Part shown: positions 26,201-35,200 of the stretch, in pieces | Numbering within the stretch: position 1 is the first letter of the stretch | Layout of the letters: each line of letters starts with the position of its first letter | NCBI GenBank assembly: GCA_003342815.1 | Contig: PTEX01000272.1 | Span: 843,621 to 907,620, forward strand | Source: Eudromia elegans | Taxonomy: Eukaryota; Chordata; Aves; Tinamiformes; Tinamidae | Length of the DNA stretch: 64,000 nucleotides | Reading direction: 5' to 3' | The notes under the pieces: generated by a model | The model's input: only the letters and a program-made list of their open reading frames with translations | What the model was told of the DNA's origin: nothing | Databases searched by the model: none | Made by a program: the position numbers and the translations under genes

Positions 26201-29200
26201 TATTCTTTCCATATTATAAAGTCAGGTATATTATATTTGAATTTAGTAGCAGTTTGGTGGTGGACTGTATCTTTCAATAAGGGAAGAGGATTCATACAGT
26301 TCGCCTTCAGGTCTACATGTGGGCTGAAATAATGCCTGAAACTTCAGGGCACTGAAGTAAGAGAGGTTTCCCATCAACTTCAAGAGGTCCTGACTTTCAC
26401 ATACAATCTGAATGTACAAATAGAAGATCACTGCTCTAGGTAAATTCACAAATTAAATGATCTGAGCTTTAATTTCTATACAAACCAATCTGCTACTGGT
26501 ATAAGAAATAAATTCATGTTTTTCCTGCTGAAAGGTCATCGTTCCAGTCTTCTTACAACACTAGACGCAGAAACAAATTCCTCTACACCACCATTTTGTT
26601 CAGGATCAAAAAGATTCACTTGGTCATGAGCTCTTCCAAAGACCACTGAGAGTTAAATATAAAATACTCACCTCCTTTTTAACTTTATGCTCTGCAGCCT
26701 GTATCCGTTGTTCCATCTCTTCCTCCAGCTCACTGAGCTGAACTGCAGCTTTATCCTGAGCTCTAAAATTTTAAAGTAAATACAGGATTAAGAATTACCC
26801 TCTGGCTTTGCACAAAACGTGTAAAACACATCTGCCTACACAAGCTCAGATTAGACAGACACACACAGAAACAGCTGAACACTGCCCAGACTTTGGAAGA
26901 AATACATTTGGGAGCCAAAATCACAATTTGATTTGAAAATAAAGGCAAAATAGATTTTAAATAAGAGATAGTAGATAACAGTTTTTTAGTATGAAATAAA
27001 TCACATCTGCCATTTAATAATTAAGGTACAGAAACATAAGACCCTCTGTGCTTTCCTACTAATAGATTTCAAAAAGATAACTACAGTATCTTTTGTTACC
27101 CCACAAAGAACTCTCTCTCTCTGGTTTAATCCATCTCATTTTGGCAGTGATCTTGCAAGGTCACAAGTACCAAATAATTACAGTAGGAAAATATATTCCC
27201 TGGAACTGATGAAGCAAATTTTCTTTTTGTTAAATGAAAGTTTAATAGGAATGTATGCTAAAACTCAATATTACAGGAAAGAAAAAAAAACAAGAAAAAA
27301 AAATTTATATATTAAACACATGAATAGAGGTTCAAAAGTTTGGTCTAAAATATAACTAGGGAATCATTTGCAAACTGCAATACGTACTTACGCACATGCA
27401 TACCCTTATAACCTATTTTCATAAACTGAACTGAGATAGCAAAGTTTGGCACCTTTTAGCATTAACTCACAGCAATTTATAAAGATAAGTGTGATGGGCA
27501 AAAAAAAAAAACGTGTTAACTGAACTAGAAAGAAGTTACTATACCTTTTTACAGCAATAGCTAAGGTTTCCATCTCTGTGCTTTGAAGTTTGATCTCTCG
27601 GATGAAGTTCTTAATGACATGTTCATAAGGCTGGATTAATCTTGGTTCCACTATGTGTATGTTCTGATACAGAACACTGACTTGCTCTTGCCTGAAAGAG
27701 ACAGACATCATTTTTATATAGCTGCCTGAAACAGTGCTGTATACAAAGTGTGAAAAAATACGTTTCTTTTTTTAATTTAAAAAGGTAATACAGACTTTGA
27801 GAAATCAGCACAGTGTTTACACTTTCCTAAATTAGTTTTACTCCTTCTCCTTTATTATAGTATAATTACCTTTGCCAATAACAAAAAGTTTTATTTTAAA
27901 TGAATTTTTCTTATTTTATCTTATTTTTCTTTTTTTTCTTATTATGTTATGGAGTAACCTGTAATATAAATAAGATTGCTGGTGCTTACAACATTAATCT
28001 TGACCAGTGAATATGATATATGGTAAAAGGCAACATGTTAACTAAAAATGAACAGGAATGCCAACCACCTAAGTTGTAATGGACATTGGTCGTGGGAAGG
28101 CTGAGCATATTTCCTGCAAGGAAGGCGAAAAAAAAGGAGGAGGATGTAGCACTATGCTGCGGTCTGCTATATAGACTGTAGCTATCTTGACTACTGAACA
28201 CAGGGAACAATATTCTTGCAGGAAAATGGAACAAAGTGTAGCTTGGCAAACTCATCTGGGAATCAGCAGTGCAAAGATTGCTACACACACAATACCTGAC
28301 ACTCCCCTAGCTGCTGGACTTACAGTGTTTATACCTCTTTCATTTCAGTGGGCACAACATAAGCGGTAGGGGAAAACATAATGCAGATTTCTGGTTTAAA
28401 GAAAATTATTCTGCATCTGATGACTGCATTCTTAATGCCAGCCCTGCACTGAAATGAAAGAATTGAATGAAAACAAAAAAAAAAAAAAAGTTCAACTATC
28501 ATTTGAAGGATAACAGCTATTATCTCATGAAGAAAAAAAAAGTTGTCTCTGTAAATCCTTTAGTTATGAAAAGACTTCCTAAAAGACTTATTTAAAGTTG
28601 TCCCAAGAAGGAAAACAATATTCTAATGCCTCCTTTAATCAGACTTGAATCTTGCACTGGTTTTGTTAGTTGCTACCTTCAAAATTAAAGAGGCCAGTAT
28701 GATGAAAATACAGCTTAGCTCAGACTGCCCATATTCTGCATTCAAAGGCAGCACGTGCGTGTAACCATTTTCCAAGGTCTCCTATCTCAGAGATTATTGT
28801 TGGCCATAGCCAAGGAAGGAAGATATGCACTGCCTTCTGCTGATAGACTAGATAATAAGCCAATTAGTCTAGCCTTTTCCTACTGCACTTCATGTTGAGA
28901 GTAGATTATATTTGTGGTGGAATATTGTAATATATCTGCCTTTTGCTCTCTTTATGAGAATGCCACAGTCACTTCCCTCCTGCAGTGTCTTTACATTAAA
29001 GTTTATGGAAAAACACATAAAAAGATAGAAAGTTGTTTCTCCACATTGATGTGACTCTACTATACATCTAAGTCTTCCTTATGATGCAGTTGTTGGAATA
29101 CAAAATAGTTACTGTGAGAATTTATTCTGGTTCTGCGATACACAAATCTCTTTAATTTTTCCACCTTAGTCTAACAATAGTTAGACTCAAGTGACTCCGT

Positions 29201-32200
29201 GACCTAGTTTTATAGAGCATTAGTCAGGTTTACGAAGCAAAAAAATACTCATAAAAATCACAACTATCAAAGATCCTGGAAGGAGCCTGAAAGGCTTTTA
29301 TTAAATAACTTACGTTTTTGCTAAGCAGTAATGTACACATATGAACTGGGAAGACTGCCTCTGCTGTAATCTCTCCAAATATCTCCAATGAAATAGCAGC
29401 AGACACAATGTGGTATGTTTTATAGAGTGACAGATTTTAGAAGTATGCAGCTATAGCTACTGTTTATCAATATGCCATTGCCATTTATTATGAGACGAAT
29501 CATTCTGGATCATCTCCTTCCATATTCTAAGTCACATCAGTGGCACTACTGTAGCAGGAAAAATTAGATGGAACAAGTACTGCTTGATCTGTTTGTGTCC
29601 AGTTTTCCTCGAATACATGGTATTTCTGTTTGCAAATTCATTAGTTTTCAAAATTACTTGCCAAGGAAGATTTTGCAAATAGATTTCACTAGGCTGATTG
29701 CTGAATATCGAATTTTCACTGGACAAAAGAGGTAACTAAAATGCTCTAACTTCCGTTTCAGACAAATTTGTAAGAAGTGCCCAGGTTTACACTTTAAATT
29801 AATTTTCCTTGAAATCAGGAAATTCCCTTTAAATAGATTTAACTGCGTTCCATTAAGCTCCACACTTGCACTGCTCCAAGATGCTAATGCACAGGAGGGT
29901 TTTATTTTGATGTGATGTGAAAAACTCTCTCACTGCGGACTTTCTGGCTTTACCTAGAATTATCTACCACACGTCTTCTCACTGCTGGTCCCAAAAAGTA
30001 CGTGCATAGCATACTAGGGACCAAAAAACAGCATTCTGGTCACATGCTGTTTTTACTGTGATGAGATGTTTTATTTCATCAAAAAAGTTATTCAGTCAAA
30101 TAGGAAAGAGACTTCCCTGAACCAAAATGTTATATCCTGACTTTAACCATCTAAAGCCCATTCCATGAAGTGCCTCAAAGCATCAGGCTCATAAAGGTTT
30201 GCTCCTTTTTTTAAATTGTCTTCATGAAAATACACATTTTACATGCTAGACAACAACAGAACTCAATATTATGAATTTTAGTAAGAAAAACACTTAGTTT
30301 ATTAGTTAGTCTATTTTAGTAAAAATATGCAGATACTTTTCATAAAAATATTATTTGGAAATTGTAATTGGTCAATATTAACATCTTCACATAAAAGCTA
30401 ACATAAGCAAAGTTACTATATATTCATTTGGTTTCACAGAGGAATATAATTTCTGATCTGATTAAAATATCAGGGAAGAATACAGGAAGAGCAGGGAAAG
30501 AGAAACAGATATCAGTTAGTCAGATGACATTAAGTGGTATAATTTCACACAAACCAACAGAGATATGCCAATTCACATCAATTTATAGCTTCATTTCATA
30601 GAATCATAGAATACTTAAGTTTGGAAGGGACCTCTAGAGGTCATCTAGTCCAATGCCACTGCACACGCAGGGTCTCCTAGAGCACGCGGCACAGAGTAGT
30701 GTCCAAGTGGGTTTTGAAGATCTCCAGAGAAGGAGACTCCACCACCTCTCTGGGCAGCCTGTGCCAGGGCTCTGTCACCCTCACAGGAAACGAAGTTCTT
30801 CCTCAAGTTCCTGTGGAACTTTTGGAAATTCATTTTTTGGCCGTTTCCTGTAGTTCTATCGCTGGCTACCACTAAAAGGCCGGCCCGTCCTCCCCACTCC
30901 CTCCCTTGAGGTACTTGTAGACACTGATGAGGTCCCCTCTCAGCCTTCTCTTCTCCAGGCTGAACAGGCCTCAGTTCTCTCAGCCTTTCCTCATAGGGTA
31001 GATGTTCCAGGCCCTTAATCACCTTTGTAGCCCGGCGCGGGACTGTCTCTAGCAGCTCCACATCCCTCTTGCACTGGGGAGCCCAGAACTGCACACAGTA
31101 CTCGAGGTGTGACCTCACCAGGGCTGAGCAGAGGGGCAGAATCACCTCCCCCGAGCTGCTGGAGACGCTCTGCTTAATGCACCCCAGGATCCCGTGGGCC
31201 TCTTGGCCACAAGGGCACACTGCTGCCTCATGGTCATCTTGTTGTCCACCATGACACCCAGGTCCCTCTCTGCAGGGCTGCTCTCCAGGAGGTCGGTCCC
31301 CAGCCTGTACTAGTGTCTGGGGTTATCCCTGCCCAGGTGCGGGACCCTGCACTTGCCCTTGTTGAACTTCATGAGGTTGCTCACCGCCCAGTTGTCCAGT
31401 CTGTCCAGATCCCTCTGGATGATTGCACAGCCCTCAGGGCTATCAGCTACTCATTTAGTATGATCTGGTTTATAATATTGCTTTTGTGATAGGTCAGCTA
31501 ACGGTCCATGTGATTCCTGGTACCAAGGGAATTGATGAGATAAGAACTCCAAATTTGCTCAGTTAAACATACTCTCCACGCAATTGCCGGAGAGAAGATG
31601 CTATGCCACATAGAACCTTAATCCAATCTAATGAGCTGTACTTACAGTTTAATTTTCCACCACAGGTGAGGAAAAACTAGTGGGAAAAAAGGAGGAAAAA
31701 TCAGGCATTTTTCAGTGATATTATAATACTACTCTTCCTCACATGGTAAAGATTCAGTTTTTCGACCACAGTTTATTTTGCTTATATTTACTTGAGTCTT
31801 CTTCAGATAGGTACAAAGCCTACAGGTCACTGGCAGATTTTCAGGGACCCTTTACGCATATCACTCTGGAGAGAGCAAAATATCTAAACAATATGAAAGT
31901 TCACTTAGCTTGGAGAAACTTGTGAACCTCACCATCTGGCTGCTGCTCCCACCTACTACTGCCGTGCAGGAGGTTGCAGGTAGAGTCCACTCAAGCTGCA
32001 GTCAACTGTGTTCTTCCACGCTTTAGTTTTCAGATATCAGTGCTGCTGCCCATCCACAAAGGTCAGTGCTGCACATAGCTCCACAGAGCACAGCAAGCCT
32101 TGTTCCCAAATGTGTTGCAGCCATTGATAGGACTCCTATGCACTTCTGAAGATTTTCCACAGCATGCTCATTAAGCATAGTATCTCTGTAAGAATTCAAG

Positions 32201-35200
32201 GTCTAGATAACCACCTCACCAAACTTACATAAACAGATCAGAAATCTCCATTGTGCTAAAAAAAAAAAAAGTGTCTTCAGTGAAAACCAAAACATTTGCT
32301 TTTCCAGAGGATATAAGGCAAAAAGGGCAAAGAGTGTGAGATATGAAGATCAAGGAACAAAGCCTCTGCAAATGGTGGGGAACTGGCAGGGCCACTGCCT
32401 ATACAGAATCCAGAATAAAGAAAGTCAAAATGCAAATTCAGTATTCTTGGTAGACATACCTACTGAAATGGAAGACTATTTTTCATACAAGTTGTGTCAA
32501 AATATAATGCATTAAATGCCAGAGTAAAAATACAGCTCATATGCCCAACCGTGCTAAGCATGCCAAGATCTCCCATGGACAAACGGAGAGGATGATGAAC
32601 TGCTGGTTTCTTTGTCATGGCACAGAAAGACAACAAGGAACACTAACAATCTAGCAGGCCCTGTTCTCATCATCTTGAGGCAAGAATGGAAAGCAGACAT
32701 TTGCATAAGAAGTAACAGAGGAAGTACAGTAAACACAGTATGTTTTTTTACTCTTTAAGCTGTGTAGCTAAGCTGCACTGGAGATATAACAAGCAGCAAG
32801 AAAACTGCACCAAGATATTCTCCAGCAAGGCTACTTTTACTTAAACTTCAAGTACAGCTTAAGTAATATATCCCCATCTTTCTCATCATCATGCCTTCCC
32901 AATTCTCCATCCTCTTCTATCCTCACTTTTTATCTTCTTTCTTATCCATATTCTTACAGGCAGATTAAGGACCACAAAACCTTTTCTTTGTATGGTTGAC
33001 CTACGGTTCTTTGGGAGAGAAAAAAAAACCTTTTTTTCTTAGGTGTAGGTAAAAGCAAAGCCAAATCACCACTACATTATTTGGGTAGTTAACTATGTGG
33101 TATACTAAAAATAGCAATGGAGTCCTTTCTAAATTTTAAAACCCTGTTTCCTTGGCCTCTTCCAAAGTCAAACGAACTTGTAAAAATAACTCTCAATCAC
33201 TTGTAACAACTCTTCTCTGGTATGGACAAAGAAAGAAGAGACATATGGTGGTTCAAATCAGAAAAAGACAGCAAGAAAGCACTACACATCTGGTAACGTA
33301 TATACTGGAAGCCAATAACTATTTTTACCAAGAGAGAATGGAATTCAGTTTAGAAAAGCAGACATCCGGGTAAGCCATCTTATTACTCACCAAAAAAGAT
33401 CCACTAGAGCTGCTTCAAGACTGGAAAGGATCTCCTTTCACCACAGAAACACCCTATTCTAAATTAAACATCTTGAACAAAAACAAATTTTATTAAATAT
33501 GCCTAGTGTAAAATTCAAGACACTTCCTGACCTGAAACATACTACTTTGTAAGATTCTTAAATAAGAGGGTCTGGACAAAAAACCTGGCAGTTGATGCTG
33601 AAGCAAAGAATTTTAAGTATTTCTAAGGAATAAATATAGCTTACCTTTTACAGACAGAAACATAATTACAAGCAAGTAGCGAGGCAGGAGTAGAAGACAC
33701 TGAAAGACAGAAACGAGAAAGTAGGTAGAAAAGGAGAGTTCAGAGGATATTGCTATAGAAAATTATGATTAAACAATCTCTCCAATGTTGATAACATGGA
33801 ACATAATTTCTTGGATGCCAGCACAAATTGATGACAGCAATTACGTTATGCTGAGTATTGACTCTGTGCAAAAATCCATTCTGGAATGTGACAAGAGCAC
33901 AATGGGTTTTGGACTTTTTTTTTTTAAACGAGATAGAGCTTGTTGCCTTTGATAGAACACAGTAGTATGTCCAACAAGCATCTCCTCTCTTCACCATGTA
34001 AGTATCTAATATTAAAAACAATGCTCTTTTCTCCCTGTATTGCATGTCCAACAGATCCATATTTTGCATATAAGTACAAATGAGAAAATTAGGGGTAATC
34101 TATTAATCATGATTATATCAGGATACGTTGGAATTATACAACAAACAAAGTCTCACTAGCAGCACTGAAATGAGAACTGGAGCGACAGTCAGTTTGGTCC
34201 AATGAAGTGCAAGATACGCAAGTACAACAGTCATCAAGATCAAAAAAAACCAAAAAAAAAGAAATATGAGGCCTGCCAGAAGAAAGAATTAATTCAAAAC
34301 AGAGATAAAAACTTCTATATATTCATTTATTGCTCAAATTAATTTAGTTCATTTTCCAGTCAAGCTGACCAATATGCCAAATAAAACAAATAAATTGCCT
34401 GGCATGGCTTGAGGGAACTCAGTTTATTCTCAGATCAAAAAAAATACACAAGAAAACACAAAATACAGACTTCCATATCTTTAATATTTCTGATCTAAGA
34501 CCTTCAAGGTTAAAATCTGACCTTTTCTTTTCCCCTGGTGAGCTTTTGCTGATTATTTACAGACAAAAGTAACTGTCACAGGATTCACAAGTAAAAGTTC
34601 TCTCTGGGAATGTCAGTGGACACTGAATCATTTTGCATTCACATTGAAGAACTACTGACACCAGAAGTTTCTCACACCAGCTTAAAGAAGCAAATATGCC
34701 TGCGAAGGGAAGCTTTGCATATTAACACTTTGAACAGACATGAACAGACACTTTGAACCACAAAATATCTTGTAACAGTCCAAGGCAAAACCCTTACAGT
34801 GTGGGCAGAGCAAAGGAAAACTCATTACCTGCAACACCAAGAAGGTAAGTTTCTTAACTTTTATCCACAACTGTCCTGCCAATACGTGCTTTTCAGGCAC
34901 ATCCATGTCCATTTGTTTAAATTTCTAAATTCTCAATAAAAGAGATCTCCTGTGGCTCACACAACTATACTCCCCTTGGAAACTTGCTATACACAAACTA
35001 AAGTCATTGCAGTGTTTAGTATTTAATTACCCATTACACTTGACTGCATGTAACAAGAAAGAAGGAGTAGCTGCATTTTAAATTACTTGAATGCCATAAA
35101 AAAACAGCCCCATGCAATTCCACTAAAATCCGATTTCACACATTATACTAGGTCACTAGCCTGGAAAAGACTCCACTTCTTTGTGCTAAGGGCACAATTG

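Noticed and set aside
30645..31220. 191-codon minus frame as a host gene
   Set aside because: It is the frameshifted end of CR1 ORF2.
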